Below are positions 44,301 through 53,918 of a stretch of 64,000 nucleotides of DNA, piece by piece. This stretch comes from Devosia sp. Root635. GTDB taxonomy: Bacteria; Pseudomonadota; Alphaproteobacteria; Rhizobiales; Devosiaceae. The notes below the pieces were generated by a model. It ran no database searches. It worked only from the letters and a program-made list of their open reading frames with translations, and was not told the origin of the DNA. Each line of letters begins with the position of its first letter. The stretch's first letter is position 1. The translations under genes were made by a program, and so were the position numbers. The stretch spans positions 118,280-182,279 of the forward strand of contig NZ_LMGZ01000001.1 of NCBI RefSeq assembly GCF_001427605.1, written 5' to 3'.

Positions 44301-44425
44301 CACCTCTCCCTTCGGGGGAGAGGTCGGCGCGTAGCGCCGGGTGAGGGGGCCTTCCCCATGCACCTCACCCAGTAAAGGCCCCCTCACCCGACCCTTCGGG
44401 TCGACCTCTCCCCCAAGGGAGAGGT
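44301..44425. repeat. Palindromic repeat, family B
   Basis: CACCTCTCCCTTCGGGGGAG and CTCTCCCCCAAGGGAGAGGT arms around CGCCGGGTGAGGGGGCC…GGCCCCCTCACCCG. It fills the convergent space between cydC and the Fnr-type gene. It is the best nearby template for the cydD insertion. Confidence 0.88.
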
Positions 44426-44435
44426 AAGAACGCCC

Positions 44436-45155
44436 CTACCCGCACCGCACCCGCAGCCGCGCCACATCCGGCACTGATACATGCCGGTAATTCTCGATTT
44501 CGATCACCCCGTCGGCCTTGAGCTTGCTCATCTGGCGGCTCACCGTCTCGATGGTCAGCCCGAGAAAGTCCCCGATATCCGCCCGGCTCAGCGGCAGGTC
44601 GAAACTGGTCACCTCTTCCTGCGTTGGATCTATGTGACTGGCGATCAGATAGAGAAAACTCGCCACCTTCTCGGCGGCGGTCTTGCGGCCCAAGGTCACC
44701 ATCCAGTCGCGCGCCTCGTCGAGTTCGCGCAGGGTCTGCAGCATGATGCGATGCTCCAGCGCCGGATTTTCGCGCACCAGAGCTTCGAGCGCCGGCTTGG
44801 GCACCATGCACAATTCCACATCCGATGCCGCCTCCGCCGTCACCCGGCTTTCGCTGGCAAACAGCCGTCCCAGCAGATCGGGCGCGAATTGCAGCCCCAC
44901 CACCTGCTGGCGCCCGTCCTCCAGCACCTTGGACAGCTTCACCACCCCGCGCAGCACATTGCCATAGCTGGTGATCGGCTCGGCATCGGCCAGCAATTCC
45001 TGGCCGGCCTCATGATGCACGCGCCGCGTATGTCGTGCCAAAGCCAGCAATTGCTCGGAGGTCAGCGCGCCGCAAATCCCCTGATGACGGGATTCGCAGC
45101 TCTGGCAGAGCAGCGGCAGATCGGAATTGTGAATGTCGTTGCGGACGGGCTGCAT
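44436..45155 (-). CDS. fnrN: Fnr/FnrN-type oxygen-sensing regulator
   Basis: 239-aa Crp/Fnr regulator. The N-terminal cysteines Cys17-x2-Cys20-x7-Cys28 and an internal Cys116 match the FnrN set that binds an oxygen-labile [4Fe-4S] cluster. The C-terminal helix-turn-helix contains the recognition segment E-T-V-S-R-Q, which reads TTGAT half-sites. I chose ATG 45155 with AGGAGA upstream; the much longer open frame is antisense to copA. The perfect FNR box at cydA/cydD makes those operons its likely targets. Confidence 0.9.
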   Translation of the reverse strand: MQPVRNDIHNSDLPLLCQSCESRHQGICGALTSEQLLALARHTRRVHHEAGQELLADAEPITSYGNVLRGVVKLSKVLEDGRQQVVGLQFAPDLLGRLFASESRVTAEAASDVELCMVPKPALEALVRENPALEHRIMLQTLRELDEARDWMVTLGRKTAAEKVASFLYLIASHIDPTQEEVTSFDLPLSRADIGDFLGLTIETVSRQMSKLKADGVIEIENYRHVSVPDVARLRVRCG

Positions 45156-45242
45156 GGCATATCGTCTCCTGACCGCCCCGATATAGGCCCGCCCCGCCAG
45201 GCCTTTAAGCCGCGCAAAGGTCGCAGCGCCAACCTGCCGCAT

Positions 45243-45372
45243 GCCACGCCCTCGTGGTTCGAGGCTCGCGAAGGGCTCGCACCTCACCATGAGGGCTGCT
45301 GCTCGCTCGGTGTTCCAGTAGCCCTCATGGTGAGGCGGGAGCGCAGCGACCCTCGAACCACGAGGGCGTGGC
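45243..45372. repeat. Palindromic repeat, family C
   Basis: GCCACGCCCTCGTGGTTCGA and CGAACCACGAGGGCGTGGC perfect outer arms, with inner arms CCTCACCATGAGGGCT and AGCCCTCATGGTGAGG. It lies between the Fnr-type gene and the copA promoter. Confidence 0.88.
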
Positions 45373-45381
45373 AAACACCCC

Positions 45382-45412
45382 TTGACCTTCCCATGATTGG
45401 AACCTTTATATA
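45382..45412 (+). promoter_or_regulatory. CueR-type copper-responsive promoter of copA
   Basis: -35 TTGACC (45382-45387) and -10 TATATA (45407-45412) are separated by 19 bases, the long spacer typical of MerR-family activators. A partial dyad ACCTTCC…GGAACC fills the spacer, as at CueR sites. Transcription would start about 15 bases before the copA ATG. Confidence 0.78.
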
Positions 45413-45434
45413 GCCGAGGACGAGGTGAAACATC

Positions 45435-47684
45435 ATGAACGAACACGTCCATACCAAGCCGCTTTCCATCGACATTACCGGCATGACCTGCGCGTCCTGC
45501 GTGGCGCGGGTGGAGAAGTCGCTGCTCAAGGTGCCCGGCGTCACATCGGCCTCGGTCAATCTGGCCACCGAGCGCGCCACCGTGCATGGCGGCGATAGCG
45601 AGGCCGTGCTCAAGGCGGTCGAGAGGGCCGGCTACAAGGGCAGCGAGACGCCCGAAATGCACCATCATGACCATTCCGGCCATCAGCATCACGACGAGGA
45701 CGCCGCCGTGCTGCGCCGCGACGTGCTGATCGCGGGCGTCCTCACCCTGCCGCTTTTCGTGCTCGAAATGGGCGGCCATCTCTACATGCCCTTCCACATG
45801 TGGATCATGTCCGTCGTGTCGATGGATGTGCTGTGGGTGGCCTATTTCATCGCCACCAGCATCGTGCTCTTCGTGCCCGGCTGGCGCTTCTTCAAGATCG
45901 GCATTCCGGCCCTGCTGCGCGGTGCGCCGGAGATGAACTCGCTCGTCGCCCTCGGCTCGGGCGCGGCCTATCTCTATTCCGTCGTCGCCACCTTCGCGCC
46001 GCAACTGCTGCCCGAGGGCACGCGCTATATCTATTATGAAGCCGCCGCGGTCATCGTTACGCTGATCCTGGTCGGCCGCTGGCTTGAGGCCCTGGCCAAG
46101 GGCCGTACCGGCGAAGCCATCCAGCGGCTGGTGCGCGAACAGGCCAAGACCGCCCGCGTGCAGCGCGACGGCAAGGCGGTGGAACTGCCCATCGAACAGG
46201 TCGTGGAAGGCGACATCATCCTGGTCCGCCCCGGCGAGAAGATCGCCGTCGATGGCGAAATCACCGAGGGCGCCAGCCATATCGATGAATCCATGATCTC
46301 GGGCGAACCCCTGCCCGTCTCCAAGACTGCCGGCGCCCAGGTCATCGGCGGCACGCTCAACACATCGGGCAGCTTCAGCTTCCGCGCCACCAAGGTTGGC
46401 GGCGATACCATGCTGGCGCAGATCATCCGCATGGTCGAGGAGGCCCAGGGCGGCAAGCTGCCGATCCAGGGCGTGGTCGACAAGATCACGTTGTGGTTCG
46501 TGCCGGCTGTCATCGGCCTGGCCATTGCCACTTTCGCGGTCTGGGCCATCTGGGGGCCAGAGCCGGCGTCCATATTCGGCATGGTCAATGCCGTTGCCGT
46601 ACTCATCATCGCCTGCCCGTGTGCCATGGGCCTGGCCGTGCCGACCTCGATCATGGTCGGCACCGGCCGCGCCGCCGAGCTGGGCGTGCTGTTCCGCAAG
46701 AGCGAAGCCCTGCAGCAGTTGCGCGACGCCAGGGTCGTGGCCTTCGACAAGACCGGCACGCTGACTGAAGGCAAGCCGGCCCTGACCGACCTGGTGCTGG
46801 CCGACGGCTTCGCGCATGACAACGTGCTGGCTCTCGTCGCCGCCGTCGAGGCAAAGTCCGAGCACCCGATTGCGTCAGCCATCGTCGCGGCGGCCGAACG
46901 GGCCGGCCTCGCCCTCGGCGCGGTCACCGACTTCCAGTCCCATGCCGGCAATGGCGCCTTCGCCAGCGTCGATGGACGGTCGGTCTCGGTCGGCTCCCAG
47001 CGCCATCTCGGCCAGCTCGACTTCTCCGGCTTTGCCGCCGACATCGACCGGCTCGCCGATGAGGGCAAGACCCCGGTCTTTGCTGCCATCGATGGCAAGC
47101 TGGCCGCCGCCATCGTCGTCGCCGACACGATCAAGCCCACCAGCAAGGCTGTCATCGATGCCCTGCATGCCATGGGCTTCAAGACGGCGATGATCTCGGG
47201 CGACAACCAGCGCACGGCCCAGGCCATTGGCCGCCGGCTCGGCATAGACGAAGTCCGCGCCGAAGTGCTGCCGGCCGACAAGGTGGCCACGCTCAAGGCC
47301 CTGCGCCAGTTCGGCCCGGTCGCCTATGTCGGCGACGGCATCAACGACGCGCCGGCCCTGGCGGAAGCCGATATCGGCATCGCCGTCGGCACCGGCACCG
47401 ATGCCGCCATCGAAAGCGCCGATGTGGTCCTGCTCGGCGGCGACCTCAAGGGCGTGCTCAACGCCCTCATGGTGAGCCGCGCCACAATGAAGAACATCTG
47501 GGAAAACCTGTTCTGGGCCTTCGGCTACAATGTGCTGCTGATCCCGGTGGCGGCCGGCGTGCTGTTCCCGGCCTTCGGCATCCTGCTCAACCCGATGATC
47601 GGCGCCGGCGCCATGGCGCTCAGCTCGGTCTTCGTGGTCGGTAACGCACAGCGTCTGCGCCTGGTGAAAGGAGTAAATCCATGA
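45435..47684 (+). CDS. copA: Cu+-exporting P-type ATPase
   Basis: 749-aa P1B-1 ATPase pumping Cu+ out of the cytoplasm. One N-terminal metal-binding domain with G-M-T-C-A-S-C (Cys19, Cys22), a histidine-rich linker around residues 75-90, the membrane C-P-C motif (394-396), the phosphorylated aspartate in D-K-T-G-T (Asp438) and the H-P motif in S-E-H-P-I-A. It is first in the copA-cueR-copZ operon and overlaps cueR by ATGA. Confidence 0.95.
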   Translation: MNEHVHTKPLSIDITGMTCASCVARVEKSLLKVPGVTSASVNLATERATVHGGDSEAVLKAVERAGYKGSETPEMHHHDHSGHQHHDEDAAVLRRDVLIAGVLTLPLFVLEMGGHLYMPFHMWIMSVVSMDVLWVAYFIATSIVLFVPGWRFFKIGIPALLRGAPEMNSLVALGSGAAYLYSVVATFAPQLLPEGTRYIYYEAAAVIVTLILVGRWLEALAKGRTGEAIQRLVREQAKTARVQRDGKAVELPIEQVVEGDIILVRPGEKIAVDGEITEGASHIDESMISGEPLPVSKTAGAQVIGGTLNTSGSFSFRATKVGGDTMLAQIIRMVEEAQGGKLPIQGVVDKITLWFVPAVIGLAIATFAVWAIWGPEPASIFGMVNAVAVLIIACPCAMGLAVPTSIMVGTGRAAELGVLFRKSEALQQLRDARVVAFDKTGTLTEGKPALTDLVLADGFAHDNVLALVAAVEAKSEHPIASAIVAAAERAGLALGAVTDFQSHAGNGAFASVDGRSVSVGSQRHLGQLDFSGFAADIDRLADEGKTPVFAAIDGKLAAAIVVADTIKPTSKAVIDALHAMGFKTAMISGDNQRTAQAIGRRLGIDEVRAEVLPADKVATLKALRQFGPVAYVGDGINDAPALAEADIGIAVGTGTDAAIESADVVLLGGDLKGVLNALMVSRATMKNIWENLFWAFGYNVLLIPVAAGVLFPAFGILLNPMIGAGAMALSSVFVVGNAQRLRLVKGVNP

Positions 47685-48091
47685 ATATCGGCGAGGCCTC
47701 CAGCGCCACCGGCGTTTCGGCCAAGATGATCCGCTACTACGAATCCATCGGCCTGATCCGCGCGCCCCTGCGCACCGGCAGCAACTATCGCGTCTATGGC
47801 GAGGATGAGGTTCACGTCCTCCGCTTCGTCAGGCGCGCCCGCACGCTGGGCTTTTCGGTCGAGGAAACCGCCACCTTGCTCGGCCTCTGGCAGGACAAGA
47901 GCCGCGCCAGCGCCGAGGTCAAGGATGTGGCCACCAGCCACATCACGGCACTCGAAACCAAGATCGCCGAACTGCAGGGGATGGTCAAAACCCTCAGGCA
48001 CCTGGCCCATTGCTGCACCGGCGACAACCGCCCCGACTGCCCCATTCTCGACGACCTCGCCGGCGAGCATCCCGTTTCCAAAGGACACTGA
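47681..48091 (+). CDS. cueR: Copper-responsive MerR-family regulator
   Basis: 136 aa: N-terminal winged helix-turn-helix ([11 protein letters not shown]), a long dimerisation helix and a C-terminal metal loop with Cys112 and Cys120 ([11 protein letters not shown]), the spacing of CueR. It should activate the 19-bp-spacer promoter upstream of copA, giving autoregulation through the operon. Confidence 0.93.
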   Translation: MNIGEASSATGVSAKMIRYYESIGLIRAPLRTGSNYRVYGEDEVHVLRFVRRARTLGFSVEETATLLGLWQDKSRASAEVKDVATSHITALETKIAELQGMVKTLRHLAHCCTGDNRPDCPILDDLAGEHPVSKGH

Positions 48092-48093
48092 AC

Positions 48094-48294
48094 ATGAGCG
48101 ACAAGACCATTCTCACCGTCAACGACATGACCTGCAGCCACTGCGTCGGCACCGTGCGCAAGGCGCTGGAAGATGCGCTGCCGGGGGCGGAGATTTCGGT
48201 GAGCCTGGATACGCACCGGGTGGAATTCACCGGCGATCGCGCCAAGGGCGAGGCCGCCATCCGCGAGGCGGGCTATACGCCGGAAGCGGTTTAG
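48094..48294 (+). CDS. copZ: Copper chaperone CopZ
   Basis: 66-aa heavy-metal-associated domain with D-M-T-C-S-H-C (Cys14, Cys17). It starts at ATG 48094, two bases after the cueR stop. It is likely to carry Cu+ to CopA. Confidence 0.92.
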   Translation: MSDKTILTVNDMTCSHCVGTVRKALEDALPGAEISVSLDTHRVEFTGDRAKGEAAIREAGYTPEAV

Positions 48295-48304
48295 GAGACA
48301 TCGC

Positions 48305-48431
48305 GCCACGCCCTCGTGGTTCGAGGCGCCAAGAAGCGCACCTCACCATGAGGGCTACTCAAACATCGCGCTCCCAGTAGCCCTCATGGTGAGGCGGGAG
48401 CGCAGCGACCCTCGAACCACGAGGGCGTGGC
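48305..48431. repeat. Palindromic repeat, family C
   Basis: Outer arms GCCACGCCCTCGTGGTTCGA and CTCGAACCACGAGGGCGTGG, inner arms CCTCACCATGAGGGCTACT and AGTAGCCCTCATGGTGAGG. The right half is almost identical to that of the 45243 copy. Confidence 0.88.
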
Positions 48432-48440
48432 ACCAAACAC

Positions 48441-48464
48441 AAAGGGCGCCCAGTGGGCGCCCTT
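48441..48464. terminator. Terminator of copA-cueR-copZ
   Basis: AAGGGCGCCC-AGT-GGGCGCCCTT is a perfect 10-bp stem, symmetrical enough to act in both directions. The repeat at 48305 separates it from copZ. Confidence 0.75.
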
Positions 48465-48563
48465 CGCATTCCGTCCTCGTTCGCCATTCGGGCATAGCCC
48501 TCATGGCCTTCTCACCTCAAATCGTTCCACTGGAGCAATTTGCCCTGCGGGACGGCTCGAAGA

Positions 48564-49514
48564 TCAGAACGGGCTGTCGGCGTCGAGGAATTCATCGACA
48601 TTGTCGGCCGTGATGACCGTCGAGTCGAGGATATAGCGGCCAGCGACCTGGATGCCGCCGGTGAAGTGCGACGTCGTCAGCTCGATGGCCGTGGCGATCA
48701 TGGCCGGGCTGTAGCTCACGTCGATCGGGGTCAAGGCATCGCCGGCCTGCACGCGCTGCAGGATCTGCTGCATGCCGGCGCCGCCCACCACGAACATTTC
48801 GCCTTCGCGGCCAGCCTGCTTGATTGCCTCGATGGCGCCCAGGGAGATGTCGTCGTCCTGCGTCCACACGCCCTTGATGTCGGGGAAGCGGGTCAGGAAG
48901 TCCTGCATCACCTTGAAGCCGTCATCGCGGTTCCAGTTGGCGAATTCGTCGTCCAGCACCGTGATGTTGGTGCCTTCGATGCCGCCCATGAAGCCATCGA
49001 AGCGCTGCTGGTCGATCGGGATCGGCAGGCCGCGCAGGATGACGATATTGCCGCCTTCCGGCAGGGCTTCCTTGAAGTAGGCTGCGGCGTTGGCGCCCAG
49101 GCCCGGATTGTCGCCGGCCACGTAGAGGTTTTCCACGCCATCGATCGAAAGCTGGCGGTCAACCACGGTGACGAACTTGCCGGCATCCTTGACCTGCTTG
49201 ATGGCCGAAGTCATCGCGTCCGGATCGCCGGGCAGGATGACCAGGGCGTCGATGCCGCGTGTTGCGACCATGTCTTCGATATCGCCGATCTGCTTGGGCG
49301 CATCGGCGGCCGAAGCGAACACGAATTCGACATTCGGATAGGTTGCGCCGAGGCGTTCGATGGCCTGCTGGGCGAAGTAGTTGACGCCGCCGGTCCAGCC
49401 GTGGTCGGCCGCCGGCACGGAGACGCCGATGGTGACCTTGTCCTGTGCGACGGCAATGCCGCCCAGGCTGGTGGTAAGCACCGCCGCCGCCAATAGGGAT
49501 TTCGCCAGTTTCAT
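48564..49514 (-). CDS. Sugar ABC transporter substrate-binding protein (RbsB-like)
   Basis: 316-aa periplasmic protein of the peripla_BP_4 family with a signal peptide ending I-A-V-A-Q near residue 24. The ligand is not readable from the sequence. It is last in a three-gene operon (ATPase, permease, binding protein), an order that places it promoter-distal. Confidence 0.88.
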   Translation of the reverse strand: MKLAKSLLAAAVLTTSLGGIAVAQDKVTIGVSVPAADHGWTGGVNYFAQQAIERLGATYPNVEFVFASAADAPKQIGDIEDMVATRGIDALVILPGDPDAMTSAIKQVKDAGKFVTVVDRQLSIDGVENLYVAGDNPGLGANAAAYFKEALPEGGNIVILRGLPIPIDQQRFDGFMGGIEGTNITVLDDEFANWNRDDGFKVMQDFLTRFPDIKGVWTQDDDISLGAIEAIKQAGREGEMFVVGGAGMQQILQRVQAGDALTPIDVSYSPAMIATAIELTTSHFTGGIQVAGRYILDSTVITADNVDEFLDADSPF

Positions 49515-49562
49515 TTCAGTCCTCCCGTAAGTGCCCGTTCTTGGGCGATGTGAAATTGTCCG

Positions 49563-50567
49563 TCAGGTGCGGCGGCCGCCACGCTGCAGCAGCACTGCGA
49601 GAATGATGATGACGCCCTGGAAGGCCCCATTAAGGTAGGGGCTGATGAAGCTCTGCAGGTTGAGGATGTTGCCGATGAGGCCCAGGATCACCACGCCCAC
49701 CACGGTTCCCCAGATGCGGCCATAGCCGCCCTTGAGCGTGGTGCCACCGATAATCACCCCGGCAATGGCTTCGAGTTCCCACAGCACGCCGGTCGTGCTC
49801 GACGCCGAGCCGAGGCGCGGCACGTAGAGCAGCACGGCCACGCCCACCAGCACACCCTGCAGGATGTAGGTCATGAGCCGCACGTTATCGACGTTGATCG
49901 ACGAATAGCGGGCCACCTGCTCGTTGGAGCCGATAGCAGCGCAGTAGCGGCCGAAGGCGGTATAGCGCATGGCGATTTCGCCGCCGATTGCCACCAGGGC
50001 AAAGACGATGATCGGATAGGGCACGCCGAGCAGCCCATCGTAATAGACCGGGCGATAGACGTCGGCGACGTTGAAGTTGAGCGACAGCGTGCCCCCGTTG
50101 GCGAGGAAGGTCACCAGCGAGCGGAAGATGCCCATCGTGCCCAGCGTGACGATGAACGCCTCGATGCGGCCTCGCGTGATCATCAACCCGTTGAAGACGC
50201 CCGCCACCCCACCGAGCAGCAGCCCCGACAGCATGCCGGCAATCACCACGCTCCAGCCGATGCCGAGGCTGGGGATCAGCCAGTTCATCACCATGATCAT
50301 CACGCCGGCAATCACCGCGGCCATCGAACCGACCGACAGGTCGAGCCCCCCGGCGGTGATGACGAAGGTGGCGCCGATGGCGATGATGCCGATGAAGCTC
50401 GACCGCGCCAGCACGTTGGTCAGGTTATTGTAGCTCAGGAAATTCTCGTTGAGCGAGATGCCGAGCAGCACCAGCAGGGCAAGCGCCAGCAAGGGCCCGA
50501 CCGTCTTGAGATCGAGGCGGAATGCCCGCTTGGGTTTTGCCGAAATATCAGGCGCTGATGCGCTCAT
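49563..50567 (-). CDS. Sugar ABC transporter permease (RbsC-like)
   Basis: 334-aa permease with about ten hydrophobic segments and the motif T-A-G-G-L-D-L-S-V-G-S. I chose ATG 50567; a GTG at 50576 is possible. Either way the start lies inside the end of the ATPase gene, so translation is coupled. Confidence 0.9.
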   Translation of the reverse strand: MSASAPDISAKPKRAFRLDLKTVGPLLALALLVLLGISLNENFLSYNNLTNVLARSSFIGIIAIGATFVITAGGLDLSVGSMAAVIAGVMIMVMNWLIPSLGIGWSVVIAGMLSGLLLGGVAGVFNGLMITRGRIEAFIVTLGTMGIFRSLVTFLANGGTLSLNFNVADVYRPVYYDGLLGVPYPIIVFALVAIGGEIAMRYTAFGRYCAAIGSNEQVARYSSINVDNVRLMTYILQGVLVGVAVLLYVPRLGSASSTTGVLWELEAIAGVIIGGTTLKGGYGRIWGTVVGVVILGLIGNILNLQSFISPYLNGAFQGVIIILAVLLQRGGRRT

Positions 50568-52089
50568 CGTGTCCACTCTGCTTAATGCCGGCGGCGTACC
50601 GCATGATTTCTGCTTCGGTGATCTCGGCGCCTTCCAGCACGCCGGCGAGGCGTCCTTCGCGCATGACCACCACGCGGTGGCTGAGGCCGATCACCTCCTG
50701 CATCTCCGAGGAGATGAGGATGATGGATTTCCCTTCGGCCGCCAGCGCCGCGATGATGTGGTAGATCTGCTGCTTGGTGCCGACATCGATGCCGCGGGTC
50801 GGCTCGTCCATGATGATGATGTCGGGCTCGCTTTCCATGGTCTTGCCCAGCATCAGCTTCTGCTGGTTGCCGCCCGACAGCCGACCCACCGCCACCGAGG
50901 CGTCGCGCGCCCGGATGTCGAAACGCCGCGTCGCCCGCTCCAGCGCCCGCTCCTCGGAGGAGCCGTCGAGGAAACCCAGCCGCAGGTGGCGCTTGAGCGT
51001 CAGCAGCGTCAGGTTGGGCCGCAGGCCCATATTGAGCAGCAATCCCTTGCCTTTGCGATCCTTGGTCATGTAGGCGAGGCCCGCATCGACCGACTGAGCG
51101 ACCCGCGTGAAGTTGACCGGCTTGCCGTCGAGCGCGATCTCGCCTTCGCTGCGATGGACCAGGCCCACCACAGCCTCGGCTACCGCCGTCCGGCCCGAGC
51201 CGATCAGCCCGGCAAAGCCCAGGATTTCACCCTTGCGCAGGTCGAAGGAGATGGTCTTGACGCCCGCCGCCACCAGGTTGCGCACACCGAGCACCACCGG
51301 GGCATCGACATCGGGTTCGTGCTTGGGCGGATAGAGATTGGAGAGTTCGCGGCCCACCATCATCTGGGCGATGGAATCGGGCGTCAGCGCTTCGGTGCCG
51401 ATGGTGGCGATCAGCTGCCCGTCGCGCAGCACCGTCACCCGGTCGGCCAGTTCCATGATCTCGTCGAGCTTGTGGGAAATGAAGATCACCGCGACGCCAC
51501 GCGCCGTCAGTCGCCTTATCTGCTCGAACAGCGTCTGCGTCTCAGCCACCGACAGCACCGCTGTCGGCTCGTCCATGATCAGCACCCGCGCGTCGCGGCT
51601 GATGGCCTTGGCGATTTCCACCATCTGCTTGTCGGCGACCGACAGCGTATTGATGCGCGCGTCGGGATCGACATGCACATGCAGCATTTCCATCACGGCT
51701 TGGGCGCGCCTGCGCATCTCGCGCAGGTCGAGGAAGCCAAAGCGCTTGATCTCACGGCCAAGGAAGATCGACTCGGACACCGTGAGGTCCTCGGCCAGGT
51801 TCAGTTCCTGGTGGATGAGCACGATGCCCAGGGCCTCGGCCGCGCCATTGGGCGGCAGCACCACGGTCTGGCCGTCATACTTGATGGCGCCCGAAGTCGG
51901 CTGCTCAATGCCGCTGAGAATCTTGATGAGGGTGGATTTGCCCGCGCCGTTCTCGCCGATCACGGCATGAACTTCGCCGGGGCGAATGTCGAAGTCGACG
52001 CTGAACAGCACCGGGATCTCGCCGAACGACTTGGATATCCTGTTGGCTGACAGGATAGCAGGCGCGGGCGTGCCCTCGGCGCTGGTCAT
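50548..52089 (-). CDS. Sugar ABC transporter ATPase (RbsA-like, two-domain)
   Basis: 513-aa double ABC ATPase: first Walker A G-E-N-G-A-G-K-S-T (45-53), signature and Walker B V-L-I-M-D-E-P in the first domain, and L-S-G-G-N-Q-Q-K and I-I-M-D-E-P-T-R-G-I-D in the second. ATG 52089 follows a strong GGGGAGGGGA ribosome-binding site. First gene of the operon; two LacI-type operators lie 60-100 bases upstream. Confidence 0.92.
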   Translation of the reverse strand: MTSAEGTPAPAILSANRISKSFGEIPVLFSVDFDIRPGEVHAVIGENGAGKSTLIKILSGIEQPTSGAIKYDGQTVVLPPNGAAEALGIVLIHQELNLAEDLTVSESIFLGREIKRFGFLDLREMRRRAQAVMEMLHVHVDPDARINTLSVADKQMVEIAKAISRDARVLIMDEPTAVLSVAETQTLFEQIRRLTARGVAVIFISHKLDEIMELADRVTVLRDGQLIATIGTEALTPDSIAQMMVGRELSNLYPPKHEPDVDAPVVLGVRNLVAAGVKTISFDLRKGEILGFAGLIGSGRTAVAEAVVGLVHRSEGEIALDGKPVNFTRVAQSVDAGLAYMTKDRKGKGLLLNMGLRPNLTLLTLKRHLRLGFLDGSSEERALERATRRFDIRARDASVAVGRLSGGNQQKLMLGKTMESEPDIIIMDEPTRGIDVGTKQQIYHIIAALAAEGKSIILISSEMQEVIGLSHRVVVMREGRLAGVLEGAEITEAEIMRYAAGIKQSGHDERISA

Positions 52090-52150
52090 GGTGAAGTCCC
52101 CTCCCCGGACGCAGCGGATTTCCATCCGTCTCTTCGTCCTTGGCCAGTGA

Positions 52151-52185
52151 TGTAAAGGTTTTCATGAATGATGTAAAGGTTTACA
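52151..52185. promoter_or_regulatory. Two tandem LacI-type operators
   Basis: TGTAAAGGTTTTCA (52151-52164) and TGTAAAGGTTTACA (52172-52185) lie 21 bases apart, two helical turns. The second is a dyad close to the LacI/GalR consensus TGTAAACGTTTACA. They sit between the divergent sugar transporter and LacI genes. Confidence 0.78.
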
Positions 52186-52293
52186 CAAACGGAAAACGGT
52201 ATATCCGTATCGGGAGGGTCTGGCGCGCGTCGCGGCATCTGCTACAGGCAGCAAACGCGGGCGCCAAAGGGTGCGCGGGGCGGCATGGCGTAA

Positions 52294-53337
52294 GTGGACA
52301 GTCAACCAAAAGTGCTGCACCAGAAACTGGCTACCATTGAGGATGTCGCGGCGATTGCCGGCGTATCCATCGCCACGGTGAGCCGCGCCATCAACGAACC
52401 GACCAAGGTGGCCGACGAGACCCGTCGCCGCGTCAACGAGGCCATCGCCCGCACCGGCTACACCACCAATGCCATGGCGCGCTCGCTGCGCATGCGCCGC
52501 TCCAACATGATCCTGATTCTGGCGCCCGACGTGGGCGACCCGAACTTCTCCAATATCCTGGTCGGCCTCGAAACCGAGGCCAGCAAGCGCGGCTATGGCG
52601 TGCTGATCGGCAATACCCAGAACGACGCCACGCGCGAGACCGACTATCTGCGTTTCATCAGTTCCAACCAGGCCGATGGGCTGATCCTGTTCACCGGCCA
52701 CCTGCCCTATGGCTTTGGCAGCGACAGCGGCGAGTCCCGGCTGCCGCCCATGGTCGCGGTCAACGAGCCGGTTTCCGACAGCGACGTGCCTTTTGTCGGG
52801 GTGGACAATTTCGAGGGGGCCCGTGTCGCCACCGAGCACCTGATTTCCCAGGGGCACAAGCGCATCGCCTTTATCGGCAAGTCGACCAGCAAGGCGGTGA
52901 ACCAGTTGCGCGAAGAGGGTTATCGCGCCGCCCTGGCCGGGGCCGGCCTCGCCATCGATCCGCGGCTGATCCTGCAGGGCGACGGCACCACCGAATCCGG
53001 CCGCCAGGCCACCGAGCACATGTTCGTTCGCGACGTGCTGCCCACCGCCTTCTTCTGCGTCAACGACGCCACCGCCCTGGGCGTCATCATCTCCCTCAAT
53101 GCCCGCAAATACGACCTGCCCCGCCAGTTCTCGGTGATGGGCTTCGACGACATTTCCTTCGCCAGCTTCGTCACCCCCTCGCTGACCACCATGAAACAGC
53201 CCCGCCTCAAGATCGGCGAGGAAGCCATGGACCTGTTGCTGGCCTTGCTCGAAGGCAAACCACCGCGGAAAAAGGACGTGCTTTTGCGCGCCGAGCTGAT
53301 CGTGCGGAACTCGGTGAGCCGGGTGGGAAGGGATTAG
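52294..53337 (+). CDS. LacI-family regulator of the adjacent sugar transporter
   Basis: 347 aa with a GTG start at 52294. N-terminal helix-turn-helix T-I-E-D-V-A-A-I-A-G-V-S-I-A-T-V-S-R (about 14-31), then a hinge helix and a periplasmic-binding-protein-like effector domain. Placed back-to-back with the ABC transporter and its tandem operators, it is probably the repressor that responds to the transported sugar. Confidence 0.9.
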   Translation: MDSQPKVLHQKLATIEDVAAIAGVSIATVSRAINEPTKVADETRRRVNEAIARTGYTTNAMARSLRMRRSNMILILAPDVGDPNFSNILVGLETEASKRGYGVLIGNTQNDATRETDYLRFISSNQADGLILFTGHLPYGFGSDSGESRLPPMVAVNEPVSDSDVPFVGVDNFEGARVATEHLISQGHKRIAFIGKSTSKAVNQLREEGYRAALAGAGLAIDPRLILQGDGTTESGRQATEHMFVRDVLPTAFFCVNDATALGVIISLNARKYDLPRQFSVMGFDDISFASFVTPSLTTMKQPRLKIGEEAMDLLLALLEGKPPRKKDVLLRAELIVRNSVSRVGRD

Positions 53338-53367
53338 CGGCGGGCAATGCTGCAACATCCACGGAAC

Positions 53368-53443
53368 CCACCCTCCCCTCGAGGGGAGGGAAGCGAGATA
53401 GGACTTAGCGTCAGCTAAGTCCGTGATCGAGCAGGGTGGGGGT
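53368..53443. repeat. Palindromic repeat, family A variant
   Basis: CCCACCCTCCCCTCGAGGGG opens it, GGACTTAGC-GTCA-GCTAAGTCC forms an internal hairpin and GCAGGGTGGGGGT closes it. The same variant begins the repeat at 56580. Confidence 0.8.
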
Positions 53444-53472
53444 ATGGTTCCGCAAACCCGGAGCCCGTGGCT

Positions 53473-53823
53473 CTAATACCCCTTCTTCGCCAGCCACGCC
53501 TTCATCCACGCAATCTCCTCCTCCTGCGCGGCGATAACGGCTTCGGCCAATGCCTTCACCTCCGGATCCATGCCATGTTCCAGCACCACGCGCGCCATGT
53601 CCACCGCCCCCTGGTGGTGCGGGATCATGCCGAGGATGAAGTCCAAGTCGGCGTCGCCGGTATAGTCGATATCCATATCCGCGTGCATACGGGCATTGGC
53701 CTGCTTGTAGCCGGTGGTCGCCGCGCTGTCGGCGGCCATGGCGCCGTGGCCGGAATGGTCCTGCGCCAGGGCCGGCACGGCGAGGCCGGCCAGCAGGATG
53801 GACGCGATCATCAGGGCTTTCAT
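53473..53823 (-). CDS. DUF305 periplasmic protein
   Basis: 116 aa with a signal peptide ending A-L-A-Q and the family signature [16 protein letters not shown]305 proteins are often found near copper or metal resistance genes and are rich in potential metal-binding His/Met residues (D-H-S-G-H-G-A-M here). A link to the copper operon 5 kb away is possible but not shown. Confidence 0.85.
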   Translation of the reverse strand: MKALMIASILLAGLAVPALAQDHSGHGAMAADSAATTGYKQANARMHADMDIDYTGDADLDFILGMIPHHQGAVDMARVVLEHGMDPEVKALAEAVIAAQEEEIAWMKAWLAKKGY

Positions 53824-53918
53824 CGAAGTCTCCTTGGGTTGATGATCCGTCCTGCCGGATTGCCCGATGGGAAGGTCAAGCGCATTGACAGCGCCCGCCC
53901 GAATTGTTACTTAACTAT

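Noticed and set aside
44301..44425. Repeat as a simple rho-independent terminator of cydC
   Set aside because: It can form hairpins, but it is a full family B element also found inside coding and operon sequence, without a T run; any terminator role would be secondary.
45156..46865. Long minus-strand open frame upstream of the Fnr-type gene
   Set aside because: It lies opposite copA and across a family C repeat, has no domain, and FnrN homology starts at 45155.
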